Assembly: GCA_963716095.1 (NCBI GenBank)
Contig: CAVQSV010000011.1
Location: forward strand, 124,001 to 188,000
Length of the DNA: 64,000 bases
Source of the DNA: Sva-07 sp963716095
GTDB taxonomy: Bacteria; Actinomycetota; Acidimicrobiia; Acidimicrobiales; Ilumatobacteraceae
Reading direction: 5' to 3'
Positions 9,075 to 19,160 of this stretch are shown in pieces. Position numbers and translations under genes: made by a program. A model generated the notes under the pieces. That model had not been told where the DNA came from, searched no databases, and saw nothing but the letters and a program-made list of their open reading frames with translations. How positions within the stretch are numbered: the stretch's first letter is position 1; every line of letters starts with the position of its first letter.

Positions 9075-9076
9075 AT

Positions 9077-9793
9077 TCAGGTCGGGATGCGGTCGAGGGT
9101 GAGCAGGCAGTTCCATGATGCGACCTCGCGGAACCCGGGCACCTTCATGATCCACTTCTGTGACGGGTAGTACCGGGGAACCGCCGAGCGGATCTCGAGA
9201 CCCGGACGTTGTTCGACCGCACGAATCGTCGGACCGATGTGCGCGGGCCACAACCCGTCGTAGACCCGGTTGTGCGGTGGTTCACCGCGCAGCTTGACGT
9301 GGGCCTTGTAGCCCAGCTTCGGGCCGAGGTAGTGGAACGGGGTGATGAAGTGACCGCCCCACGGCGAGTACCAGTTCGTCCAACTCACCCAGGCCCAGCC
9401 ACCCACTTTGAGGACGCGCTGGATCTCGTCGAACAACGGCCCGACGTCGGGGACGTGTTCGACCAGGTTCGAGCTGAACACTCCGTCGAAGGCACCGTCC
9501 GGAAACGGCAGGCGCGCGGCGTCGGCGACGATGCCCGACATGCCCTTCGCGACGACTTCGGCGATGTCGTCCTTGCCGAGATCGACCGCCACCACCGTGG
9601 CTCCCGCTCGCTCGAGCGCTGCGGTGTAGTGGCCCGGCCCGGAGCCGAGGTCGAGAATTCGGGCGCCGTCGAGCGGCAGCTCCATCAACGCGAGCGTCCG
9701 ATCGGCGAGCTTGTTGTAGAACGGCTCAGGGTCGCTCTGCTCGGAGAGGAACAGCTTGAACAGCTCGGTCTTGCTGGCGACCTGGGGAGGCAT
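9077..9793 (-). CDS. Class I SAM-dependent methyltransferase
   Basis: A 238-residue methyltransferase with the SAM-binding glycine motif ILDLGSGPGHY and an acidic strand end (VVAVDLG), followed by the VFSSNLVEHVPD segment typical of Methyltransf_11. The ATG at 9793 is chosen because TATCGT ends seven bases upstream; the frame stays open further upstream but that stretch overlaps the dehydrogenase gene. The acceptor is unknown, and nothing in the neighbourhood points to one. Confidence 0.8.
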   Translation of the reverse strand: MPPQVASKTELFKLFLSEQSDPEPFYNKLADRTLALMELPLDGARILDLGSGPGHYTAALERAGATVVAVDLGKDDIAEVVAKGMSGIVADAARLPFPDGAFDGVFSSNLVEHVPDVGPLFDEIQRVLKVGGWAWVSWTNWYSPWGGHFITPFHYLGPKLGYKAHVKLRGEPPHNRVYDGLWPAHIGPTIRAVEQRPGLEIRSAVPRYYPSQKWIMKVPGFREVASWNCLLTLDRIPT

Positions 9794-9800
9794 CAGTCGA

Positions 9801-9806
9801 ACGATA
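9801..9806 (-). promoter_or_regulatory. -10 box TATCGT of the methyltransferase gene
   Basis: TATCGT on the minus strand ends seven bases before ATG 9793. Confidence 0.5.
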
Positions 9807-9818
9807 GGCCGTGGGTCG

Positions 9819-12137
9819 TCACAAGCAGATGTCACTCGGGCGGACGGGTACCCGATCGAGTGGTTTGCCGACACCGTCGACCTGACGAAGTGCGTCGCGG
9901 ATGGCGTTGACGATCGCCGGTGTCGACGACACACAGGGCGGTTCGCCGACACCCTTCGCTCCGAGGGGCGCGTGCGGGTCGGGCTCTTCCACCAGGGTGG
10001 CCACGACGTCTGGCATGTCGAGGAACGTCGGGAGCAGGTAGTCGGTGAAGTTGCCGTTGCGGATCACACCGTCGATCTGGATGATCTCCTCCATCACCGC
10101 CAGCCCGAGCCCTTGGGCGATGCCACCTTCGATCTGGCCGAGCACCGACAGCGGGTTGAGCGCGCGGCCCACATCCTGCGCTGTTGCGATCTGCACGACC
10201 TTGACCAAGCCCAGTTCGGGATCGACGTCGACCACGGCGCGGTGCGCCACGAACGCGAAGGCGGTGTGGCAGTTGCCCTGGCCGTTCTCGTCGAGTTCGG
10301 TGGTGGGCGGATGGCGGTACTCGACGGTTTCGTCGAACGACGCGCCGGCGGTGGCCTCACCGACGGCGATCCGCCAGCCCGACACGGTGTCGACGACATC
10401 GGTCCCCTCGATGGCGAGGCGCAGCGGGTCGACGCCGTGCGTCTGCCCGATGTGTTCGAACATCAACTCGCGCACGGTTCGACATGCCAGGTCGACCGCA
10501 CCGCCGCTCATCCAGGTCTGTCGCGACGCCGACGTCGAGCCGGCTGAGCCGACGCCGGTGTCGATGCGGTCGAGCACGACGTCGTCGACACCCAGGAGTG
10601 TGCGGGCAATCTGTGCAGCGATCGTGACGAATCCCTGGCCGACCTCGGCGGTGGCGAACTTCAGCGTGGCGACACCATCGGCGAGACGGCAGCGTGCGGT
10701 CGAGTAGTCGTCGAAGCCCTCGGAGTACATCAGGTTCTTCATCGCCACCCCCCAGCCGATGCCACGGACGATGTCGCCCGGCCCGGCGGTTCGGCCCGCA
10801 GCTCCCGGCATCTTCATCACATCGAGCGAGCCATCGGCCAGCGGGTGTCCGCCAACGGGCTCGTCGGGCAACGCCAACGCGGAGGTCTCACGGATGCAGC
10901 GGTCGACGGGCGCCACGTTGAGCACGGGCTGTCCGGTGATCAGACGGTCGCCAGTGCGCATCGCGTTGCGCTGGCGGATCTCGGCAGGGTCGAGATCGCA
11001 GGCGAGCGCCAGCTTGTCCATCTGTGATTCATGTGCGAAACAGGCTTGGACCACACCGAACCCGCGCATCGCACCGCACGGAAGATGGTTCGTTCGCACC
11101 GCGTAGCCGTCGACCACGGCGTTGGGGCACCGGTACGGCCCCTGGGTGTGGGTGACGGCGTTGATCAGCACCGCTGACGACGTGGACGCATAGGCGCCGC
11201 CGTCGAACACCATCCGAGACTCGATCTTGACGATCTCGCCGTCGGCGCGTGCGTGATGACGCATCCAGATCGAGGCCGGGTGCCGGTGCACGTGGCCGAG
11301 GAAGCTCTCGCCGCGGCTGTAGGCGATCCTGACCGGCCGGCCGAGGCGAAGCGCGAGCAGACAGGTGTGCACCTGGAGGCTGATGTCCTCTCGGGCTCCG
11401 AACGCGCCTCCGACCCCACCGAGCACGAGACGCACTGCCTCCTCCGGAAGGCCGAGACACGCAGCGATCTGTCCGCGATCCTCGTGGAGCCACTGGGTGG
11501 CGACGTGCAGCTCGACTCCGCCACCTCCCTCGTCGGGGATGGCCAGCGCGGCTTCGAGGCCGAGGAAGGCCTGATCCTGCATGCCGATCTCGTAGGTGCT
11601 CTCGACCACCACATCGGCAGTGGCATCGGGATCGCCGCACACGATGCGCTGGTGACGGATCACGTTGCCGTCCGGGTGGATCGGTTCGTGGGTGCCGGCA
11701 ATCGCAGCTTCCGGGTCGAGCAGCGGCGTCAACACCTCGTAGTCGACGACGATCGCGTCGAGTGCCCTGCGACACGTCTCGGGGTCGTCGCCGGCAACCG
11801 CGGCGACCGGTTCGCCGACGTAGCGGACGACGGTGTCGGCGAACACTGGCTGATCGTCGGCGATCAGACCGTAGGTGAGCTTGCCCGGCACATCCGCTGC
11901 GGTGATCACCGTTTCGACGCCAGGGATGCGCCACGCGCCGCTGACGTCGATCGAACGGATACGCGCCGAAGGATGCGGGGATCTCAGCGTTGCACCCCAC
12001 AGGCATCCGTCCGCCGACAGATCGGAGGAGAACTCGAAGGTCCCCTGCACCTTGGCCACACCGTCGGGGCGCGCGGACGAGGTTCCGATCGTTCCCGAGC
12101 GGGTGACGTCGGTGGTGCGGCTCGCCAGATCGGTCAT
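9819..12137 (-). CDS. Molybdenum hydroxylase large subunit, xanthine dehydrogenase type
   Basis: A 772-residue molybdopterin-cytosine-dinucleotide or molybdopterin binding subunit that hydroxylates a heterocycle or aldehyde. Cofactor motifs are GGVGGAFG (240-247), GAMRGFG (355-361) and KGVGEPP, whose glutamate near 732 is the catalytic base of the family. The arginine motif lacks the CoxL form I signature, so it is not a true CO dehydrogenase. It follows the iron-sulfur gene with a four-base overlap. The order FAD, Fe-S, Mo subunit is the common three-gene layout. Purine neighbours make xanthine a plausible substrate, but members of this family are promiscuous. Confidence 0.88.
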   Translation of the reverse strand: MTDLASRTTDVTRSGTIGTSSARPDGVAKVQGTFEFSSDLSADGCLWGATLRSPHPSARIRSIDVSGAWRIPGVETVITAADVPGKLTYGLIADDQPVFADTVVRYVGEPVAAVAGDDPETCRRALDAIVVDYEVLTPLLDPEAAIAGTHEPIHPDGNVIRHQRIVCGDPDATADVVVESTYEIGMQDQAFLGLEAALAIPDEGGGGVELHVATQWLHEDRGQIAACLGLPEEAVRLVLGGVGGAFGAREDISLQVHTCLLALRLGRPVRIAYSRGESFLGHVHRHPASIWMRHHARADGEIVKIESRMVFDGGAYASTSSAVLINAVTHTQGPYRCPNAVVDGYAVRTNHLPCGAMRGFGVVQACFAHESQMDKLALACDLDPAEIRQRNAMRTGDRLITGQPVLNVAPVDRCIRETSALALPDEPVGGHPLADGSLDVMKMPGAAGRTAGPGDIVRGIGWGVAMKNLMYSEGFDDYSTARCRLADGVATLKFATAEVGQGFVTIAAQIARTLLGVDDVVLDRIDTGVGSAGSTSASRQTWMSGGAVDLACRTVRELMFEHIGQTHGVDPLRLAIEGTDVVDTVSGWRIAVGEATAGASFDETVEYRHPPTTELDENGQGNCHTAFAFVAHRAVVDVDPELGLVKVVQIATAQDVGRALNPLSVLGQIEGGIAQGLGLAVMEEIIQIDGVIRNGNFTDYLLPTFLDMPDVVATLVEEPDPHAPLGAKGVGEPPCVSSTPAIVNAIRDALRQVDGVGKPLDRVPVRPSDICL

Positions 12138-12625
12138 GTCGGTTCGCTCCCCCGCGTGACCGACACCTGCTGGACGGCATCGATGATGCGCCCGTAGCCG
12201 GTACAGCGGCACACGTTGCCGGCGAGTTCCTCGCGGATCTCGGTGTCGGACGGGTGTGGCGATCGCTCGAGGAGCTCGTGAACGGCCATGATCAGCCCCG
12301 GCGTGCAGAACCCGCACTGGACAGCACCCGCTTCGACGAAGGCAGCCTGTACGTCGCTCGGTGAGCCTGGAGGGGCAACTCCCTCGATCGTCTTGATCGG
12401 CTGGTCGACGGCTGCGGCCGCCATGACGAGGCACGAACACACCAGCACCCCGTCGAGCATCACGCTGCACGATCCACATTCGCCCTGCTCACACGCACCC
12501 TTGGTGCCGATCAATCCCAGTCGATCACGCAGCACGTCGAGCAGGCTCTCGCCCAGCCACGAGTCGGTGACCTCTCGTTGCACCCCGTTGACGTGCAGGA
12601 CATAGTGATCGCTGTCGTGGCTCAT
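12134..12625 (-). CDS. Molybdenum hydroxylase iron-sulfur subunit
   Basis: A 163-residue electron-transfer subunit with two [2Fe-2S] clusters. The ferredoxin-like N-terminal domain has CEQGECGSC (C45, C50, C53) and a further cysteine near 63; the helical C-terminal domain has CGFC (104, 107) and CRC (139, 141). A strong Shine-Dalgarno, AGGAGGTG, precedes ATG 12625 and overlaps the end of the FAD subunit gene. It passes electrons between the Mo centre and FAD. Confidence 0.92.
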   Translation of the reverse strand: MSHDSDHYVLHVNGVQREVTDSWLGESLLDVLRDRLGLIGTKGACEQGECGSCSVMLDGVLVCSCLVMAAAAVDQPIKTIEGVAPPGSPSDVQAAFVEAGAVQCGFCTPGLIMAVHELLERSPHPSDTEIREELAGNVCRCTGYGRIIDAVQQVSVTRGSEPT

Positions 12626-13479
12626 GCGGCCACCTCCTGTTCGCCGGCTCGGCGTACGAGACGCCGGGCCAACACACCAACGGCATGGCGGCGGTACTCG
12701 GCCGACGAACGATGATCGGTGATCGGGCGACTCGCTGCTGACACCGCGGTACCCACCTGCTGCAGCGTCGTCTCGTCGACACGGAGCGTCGACCAGTCCA
12801 TCGATGACCCGAGCAACGCCTCGGCCTCGGAACATCGCAAGATCGTCGGTCCCACCGAACCGAGTGCGATCGCCGCCCGACGTTCCGCGCGGTCGAGCAC
12901 CACACACGCGCTCGCCACTGCGATGACCATGGCGTTGCGGACGCCGACCTTCGAGTAGCCCTGCCAACCGTCGATGAGCGGGATGGTGGCCGAGACGATG
13001 AGCTCGCCAGGGCGAAGCGCTGTGCGTTTGGGGCCCACCATGAATTCGGCGACCGTCATCGTGCGGCGGCCGGCCGCGGACGCGAGTTCGACGGTGGCGT
13101 CGAGTGCCGCCAACACCGGCAGCCCGTCACCCGCCGGCGAGCAGGTGCCGAGATTGCCGCCGAGTGTGCCGGCGTTGCGAATCTGAGGTGAGCCGACGGT
13201 ACGGGCCGCCTCTGCGAGCGCTGGCACGATCAGCGCGAGCGGACCGGTTTCGATCTCGCGATAGGTGACCGCAGCGCCGATCGTGACCGACGACTCGTCC
13301 CGCCGCCACGATCGAAGTTCGGGGATCCGATTCACCACGACCACGTCGCCGTCCGGCCGGCGGTGGCCCTCGTTGACCTCGACCATCAGGTCGGTGCCCC
13401 CAGCGAGCACGCTCGACTCCGGGTGCTCGTCGAGATGGCCGACGGCCGTCTCGACGGTGTCAGGCAGGTGGACCGGCAT
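12622..13479 (-). CDS. Molybdenum hydroxylase FAD-binding subunit
   Basis: A 285-residue CoxM/XdhC-like flavoprotein. The FAD diphosphate motifs AGGTDLM (near residue 27) and TLGGNLGTCSPAGD (near 105) are both present, followed by the CO_deh_flav_C domain. The ATG at 13479 is chosen because TACAGT ends eight bases upstream. First gene of the three-subunit operon; no molybdenum cofactor chaperone gene is adjacent. Confidence 0.9.
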   Translation of the reverse strand: MPVHLPDTVETAVGHLDEHPESSVLAGGTDLMVEVNEGHRRPDGDVVVVNRIPELRSWRRDESSVTIGAAVTYREIETGPLALIVPALAEAARTVGSPQIRNAGTLGGNLGTCSPAGDGLPVLAALDATVELASAAGRRTMTVAEFMVGPKRTALRPGELIVSATIPLIDGWQGYSKVGVRNAMVIAVASACVVLDRAERRAAIALGSVGPTILRCSEAEALLGSSMDWSTLRVDETTLQQVGTAVSAASRPITDHRSSAEYRRHAVGVLARRLVRRAGEQEVAA

Positions 13480-13487
13480 GCACGGTG

Positions 13488-13493
13488 ACTGTA
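13488..13493 (-). promoter_or_regulatory. -10 box TACAGT of the molybdenum hydroxylase operon
   Basis: TACAGT on the minus strand ends eight bases before ATG 13479. Confidence 0.5.
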
Positions 13494-13524
13494 CCGGTGC
13501 CCGGGTCGCTCGGCGACACACTGC

Positions 13525-13530
13525 TAGCGT
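13525..13530 (+). promoter_or_regulatory. -10 box TAGCGT of the envelope glycosylation cassette
   Basis: TAGCGT lies 38 bases before ATG 13569, so this transcript would have a short leader rather than none. No Shine-Dalgarno is visible. Confidence 0.35.
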
Positions 13531-13568
13531 CTGCGAAGCCCCAGTTCCGGGCGTATTCCCACACGCAC

Positions 13569-14813
13569 ATGACCGACACTTCCCACGATCCGCTCTCGAA
13601 CAACAGCGAGATCAGCGCACCCCCTGGGGCCGAGCCCTCGTGGCGTCGAGCACTCGCCGTGGGACTTGCGATCTACGTGGTGTCTCGCCTGTGCGTCATC
13701 GCCGGTACTGCGGTGCGTGCAGCTCAGATCGCCGTTGATGCCCGCGCCGACGGCGAGGCCGAGCCCAGTGCCGGCTCCGTCATCGGTCAGGTGCTCACCT
13801 CGTGGGACGGCAAGTGGTACCTCGAGATCGTCCGCGGCGGGTACCCGTCGAGCGTGCCAGCGAACATCACCTACGAGCAGCTCGAGGCCCGCGCCGCGTT
13901 CTTCCCGCTGTACCCGTGGATGGCACGCGCACTCGACGTCGTGCTCCCGGGAGGCGACACGTTCGCCGCACTCTCACTCAACTTCGTGCTCGGCGCGATC
14001 TCCGTGGTGCTCGTCGGCATCCTTGCCCGCCGGCTCTACGGCGTGAATGTCGCGGCACGCGCGATGACGTTGTATGCCATCTTTCCGGGCAGCGTGGTGC
14101 TGTCGTTCGCCTATTCCGAGGCGCTCTTGATCGTGCTCGCAGCCGCGTGTCTCATTCTGCTGCTCGACGAACGATGGCTGTGGGCCGGCCTGGCCGCCGC
14201 GTTGGCAACCGCTACGCGCCCGAACGGCGTGGCACTGGTTGCTGCGTGCGTCGTGGCCAGCTTCTTCGCCATACGGCGTTCACGCGACTGGTCCTCTCTC
14301 GTCGCAGTGGCCCTGGCGCCGATCGGGTTCGTCTTCTTCCAGTTGTACGTCGGCTCCACCGCCGGCGAGAGCTGGATCTGGTTCCGCGTACAACGCGAAG
14401 CGTGGGCGGAGGGAACGAGCTTCGGCGCGACCGCTGTCACCAACACCTTCGGGTTCGTCACCAATCCGTTGTCATCGCCGACCGACGCACTGACAGCACT
14501 CACGGTGCTGTCGCTGCTCGGCATGGTGTACTGCGCCTGGAGGGTCCGGCTGCCATGGGTACTCGTGGCCTATTGCGCAGTGGTCGTCGCGTTGATGCTG
14601 ATTCCCGAGACCGTCACGGCACGTCCGCGTTTTCTGTTCACCGCCTTTCCGTTCTTCATCGCCGTCGCCGCGTGGTGGCCGGAACCGAAGAACGAGCCGG
14701 ATCACCGCCGCGCCAGTTGGGAATATGCCGGATGGGACGTCACGCTCGTGTTGTGCGGGGCGGGGCTTGCTGCGCTCACGGGGTTGTACGCAGTCTTCGG
14801 CGTGATCCCATGA
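13569..14813 (+). CDS. PIG-V-like GT-C mannosyltransferase
   Basis: A 414-residue polytopic membrane protein with about eight to ten hydrophobic helices. The segment SWDGKWYLEIVRGGYP near residue 76 matches the WDG...GY signature of PIG-V-type (GT76-like) mannosyltransferases, which use polyprenyl-phosphate mannose on the outer face of the membrane. It begins a same-strand run with two AftD-like proteins and a polyprenyl-phosphomannose synthase, which would supply its donor. The acceptor is unknown. Confidence 0.75.
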   Translation: MTDTSHDPLSNNSEISAPPGAEPSWRRALAVGLAIYVVSRLCVIAGTAVRAAQIAVDARADGEAEPSAGSVIGQVLTSWDGKWYLEIVRGGYPSSVPANITYEQLEARAAFFPLYPWMARALDVVLPGGDTFAALSLNFVLGAISVVLVGILARRLYGVNVAARAMTLYAIFPGSVVLSFAYSEALLIVLAAACLILLLDERWLWAGLAAALATATRPNGVALVAACVVASFFAIRRSRDWSSLVAVALAPIGFVFFQLYVGSTAGESWIWFRVQREAWAEGTSFGATAVTNTFGFVTNPLSSPTDALTALTVLSLLGMVYCAWRVRLPWVLVAYCAVVVALMLIPETVTARPRFLFTAFPFFIAVAAWWPEPKNEPDHRRASWEYAGWDVTLVLCGAGLAALTGLYAVFGVIP

Positions 14814-14826
14814 CGGACACCTCGAC

Positions 14827-17800
14827 GTGAGCCTCAGGGCACGAGCGAGCCGCCATGCCACCGCCGTGGCTGTCGGTGCTCTCGCATTGCTCGCCTACCT
14901 CCCTGCCCTTGCCAGTTCGCCTGGCCGGATGCCCGCCGACACCAAGCTCTACCTGTACCTCGATCCGACCGGGCTCGTCGGACGGGCCGCCTCCACGTTC
15001 GAGCCCGACCAGTTCGCCGGCTGGGTTCCGTTCCAGCAGATCACCTACCTGTGGCCCAGCGGCCCGTGGTACCTGTTCTTCGACGCACTCGGCGCACCAG
15101 ACTGGATTGCCCATCGGCTGTGGATTGCCACGATCATGTTCCTGGCCGGCGCCGGAGTGTTGTGGACGGCACGTCTTCTCGGCTTGTCGCGCAGCGGGGC
15201 GTTCATCGCTGCGCTCGTCTACCAGTTGGCGCCGTTCATGCTGGCCTACATCTCGCGCACGTCGCTGTTGCTGCTCCCCTGGGCCGGGTTGGGCTGGATC
15301 GTCGGGCTGACCGTTCGTGCGACGCTCGGGCAGGTGCCCACCGGCGAGGGCATCCGGATTCGCCTCGCACGCTGGCGCGACCCGGCCCTGATCGCACTCG
15401 TCGTCGCCACGGTCGGCTCGACCAACGCAACCACGCTGGCGATGATCGTCCCGGCCCCCGTGCTGTGGATCGTCCACGTCGCCTGGCAGCGCCGAATCGC
15501 CTGGCGAACCGCACTGGCCGTCGCTGCCCGTATCGGTGCGTTGTGCGTGTCGGTGTCGGTGTGGTGGGTCTCGATGCTGTACGTGCAATCGCGTAGCGGC
15601 GCACCGGTGTTGGCCTACACCGAGACGCTCGCCGACGTCAGTCGGAACGCCACCGGTTCGGAGGTGCTCCGCGGGCTCGGCTACTGGCTCTTCTACCAGC
15701 GCGATCCGGTTGCAGCGACCACCACCGCCTCGCTCGACCACCTCGTCAGCGTGCGAACGATTGCGCTCGGGTACGGGGTCATCGTCGTCGGTCTGCTCGG
15801 CTTGGCGCTGACGTCATGGCAGCATCGCCGTTTCGCGGCGATGTGCGCCGGTGTGGGAATGGTGCTCGCGGTCGGGGTCCACCCGATCGACGATCCGTCA
15901 CCGTTGATGAACCTGCTCCTCGGCGACGACGAGGCGGGACTGGCGCTCGCACTGCGCAGCAGCACGCGGGCGGCCCCCCTGCTCCTGCTCGGCATCGGGC
16001 TCGGAGCGGGCGGACTGATCTCGGCTGCACGATCCCGTCTCCGACTTCCCGCGCCGGGCCAGCGGATCGTCCAGCTCGCCGCAACCGGCCTCCTGGCTGC
16101 GGTGATCGTGGCCAGCCTGCCGGCGCTCTGGAACCGTGCGCTCGTCGATCCGGCGATCGATCGCGATCAGGATCCCCCGACCGCCTGGCAGGAGGCGTCC
16201 ACCCACCTGGACACGACGGACCAGACGGCACGCGTCCTGCAGCTTCCCGGTGCCGAGTTCGGAGCATTCCGATGGGGCTACACGACCGACCATCCGCTCG
16301 TGGCACTGACCGACAAGCCGGTGGTGACACGCGACCTTCTCCCGCTCGGTGCATCCGGCGCGATGGATCTGCTGTTCGCACTCGACGACCGGGTGCAGGA
16401 CCTGACGCTCGGCCCCGACGCGGTTGCGCCGGTCAGCCGACTGCTCGGCGCTGACACCGTCTGGCTGTCGAATGACGCAGCCTTCGAACGATTCCGGACC
16501 GCCCGTCCGGAGCTGCTCGACGAATTGCTCACCGAGTCGGCGCGCGATGGTCTCGAGGCTCCGCTGCGCTTCGGCGATCCGGTCGTCAACGTCCCCGAGG
16601 TCGACATGACCGACCCGGCAGCGCTCGTCGAAGCTCGTGTCGGCACGGCGAACTCGCCGGTGGCGCTCATCGCCGTGGAGGAGCCGACCGGAGTCGTTCG
16701 GGCAAAGACCGAGTCCATCGTGCTGTCGGGATCGGGCGACGGGATCATCGACGCTGCAGAGGCCGGGCTGCTGTCCGGTTACGAACTCATCAGGTCGAGC
16801 GGCGACACCGACGACCTGGCTGCCGCCCTCGCCGAGGCGCGGGCCGTGATCGTCACCGACACCAATCGCGACCAGGCGCGCCACTGGCGTGGCTCGCAGG
16901 ACACCCGCGGTCACACCGAGCCGGGCGGACCCGACGCCGACGTGCTCACAGCGACCTCCGCTGATCAGCGCCTCGCCGTGTTCGACGACGACGCTGCGCT
17001 GCAGACGATCGCCGTCCAGGACGGGCCCGTGCAGGCTGTGGCGTCGAGCTACGGCGAGCCGTTCGCCTATCGGCCCGAAGACCGCGCGGTGCGGGCGATC
17101 GATGGCGACCCCGCAACCGCCTGGCGGGTCGGCGATCATGGCGACCCCGTCGGTGAGCGCATCCGGCTGACGATCACCGCACCCGACTCGACGACCGAGT
17201 CGCTCCTCCTCGTCCAAGCACCGATTCCGAGCGGCGGTCGATCGATCAGCACGGTGCGAATCACGGTCGACGACGAACCGCCGCTGGAGGTCACCGTCGA
17301 CCAGTCGTCCCTCGAGGGCGGCCAGGAGGTCCAGATCCCGGCGGCGAGCACCGCCAGCACGATCGACGTCGAGATCGCCGGCACAGTGCCCGGTGAGGCA
17401 CCGCTCGCGGCAGCGCTCGCCGGGGTCGGGTTCGCCGGAGATCGACCTCGGACTCGGGGCGACAACCGAATGGATCCGACCACCCATCGACGCGATCGGC
17501 GGTCTCGCAACGGTCGACGCACCGCCCCTTGCGATGGTCTTCACCCGTTTGCGCGTCGATTCGACCGACCCGTGGCGCTCGGACCCGGAGCGCCAGCTCC
17601 TCCGACGATTCGAGCTGCCCTCGCCGCGCACCATGGATGCGAGCGTGACCCTGCGTCTCGACCGGCGTGCCAGTGATGCCGACCTCGCAGCGCTGCTCGG
17701 TCCTGCCTCGAGCGCAGCGGCCCCCATCGCGTCGGACCGCGTCACCGGTGGCGTCGCGCAACGTGGTGCCGCCGCCGCCGACGGCGACCCTGCAACGGCC

Positions 17801-19141
17801 TGGATGACCCCATTCGACGGCGCCGTCGGAGCCGTCCTTCGGTTCGACGACGTCGGACCGCTCGGCGGTTCGCTGGTGATCGATCAACCCACAGAACTGT
17901 CCTCGCCGATCACCGCGCTCCGAGTCGAGCGGGGCGGCGCCGACCCTGCGGTCGTCGAGACCACGGTCCCGCCCCCCGACGTGGACGGACGCAGCGTCGT
18001 CGACCTCCCAGCAGCCGTCGCCGACGCCGGCGGCCCGCTGACGATCACGATCACCGCCATCGAGCCGGTGACCACGATCGACCGTCGTTACGGTGACCCC
18101 CGGACACTGCCTGCGGCGATCAGTGAACTCACCGGGACCGACGGCATCGAGGTCGTCCGCATCGAGGACGACGCCGTCATCTCTGCGACCTGCGCCGATG
18201 GTGGGAGTGACCTGGGGTCGCTGCTCACCGTCGACGGGAGCGAGATCGGGTTCTCGTTCACGACGACCGCAGGTGCGCTGCTCGAAGGCGAGTCGTTCAT
18301 GGCTCGGGCCTGCGAGCCCATCGTCGTCGGATCCGGCTCGCACGACCTCGCCAGTACAACCGCCCATGCGACCGCTCTCTCGGTCGATCGGGTCGTGCTC
18401 GCCGACGCAGGGTTTCCGGCGCCGGCCACCGCCGATTCGTTGATCGGCGTCGAGGTGCTCCGCAACGACCCTCGGACGCGTGACGTCATGGTGGAACCGT
18501 GTCCGACAGGATGCTGGGTCGTCTTCGGCGAGGGCTTCAACACCGAGTGGGAGGCCACACTCGACGGCGAGTCACTCGGGTCGCCGATCCCGGTCGACGG
18601 CGGCTTCAACGGATGGTTGCTGTCGCCATCGTCCGAGCCGCGAGCGATCGCCTTCCGGTGGACCGCCCAGACACCGGTCACCATCGGATTGTCCGTCTCA
18701 GCGCTTGCAGCGCTGCTGTGCCTGCTGATTGCGTCGGTCGCGGTGCGACCGGTCGTCGAACGCGCACGCAGCCCGAGACCGAGCCGCATCTGGAGCACAC
18801 CGTCGGGGCGGCGGATGCGGGTGTCCGCGCTCACGCTCGTTGTGGCCAGCGGGTTGCTGATCTCGCCGATCTGGGGTGCCGTGTCACTGGTGCCGGCGGC
18901 CCTCCTGATCGGTGCTTCGATGCGCCCACGGGCTCCCGAGCGACTCGTGGAGCTCACCGGGGTGCTGTGCGCAGTCACGGTCGCGGCGTCGGTGCTCTGG
19001 ATCGTTCGGAATGACCGCCCGTTCCCGGACGCGGGATGGACGCTGTCCTTCGACCACCTCAACGGACTTGCGCTCTACGCGACCATCTCGATCGCCGTCG
19101 GCGCCATGTTCGCACCGGACGCTGCGAGCGAGCCGGGCTGA
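14827..19141 (+). CDS. AftD-like (DUF3367) arabinofuranosyltransferase, copy 1, with one frame break
   Basis: A giant GT-C glycosyltransferase. The N-terminal region (about residues 1-440) is multi-helical and carries PADTKLYLYLDP near residue 37, the donor-side motif of the AftD/DUF3367 family, which adds arabinofuranose to envelope polysaccharide in mycobacteria. Two discoidin-like carbohydrate-binding modules follow (AIDGDPATAW and AADGDPATAW), then a C-terminal helical bundle. The frame is broken at 17437-17438; removing one G joins GVGFA to EIDLGLGATTEW and gives 1437 residues. It is a paralogue of the next gene. The function in a lineage without known mycolates is inferred from family. 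Confidence 0.82.
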
Positions 19142-19146
19142 ACCTG

Positions 19147-19152
19147 TACGTT
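19147..19152 (+). promoter_or_regulatory. -10 box TACGTT of AftD-like copy 2
   Basis: TACGTT ends eight bases before ATG 19161, so copy 2 may have its own leaderless promoter inside the cassette. Confidence 0.45.
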
Positions 19153-19160
19153 TGCCAACG

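Noticed and set aside
9819..13479. Carbon monoxide dehydrogenase (coxMSL)
   Set aside because: Gene order fits, but the large subunit has GAMRGFG in place of the CoxL active-site signature.
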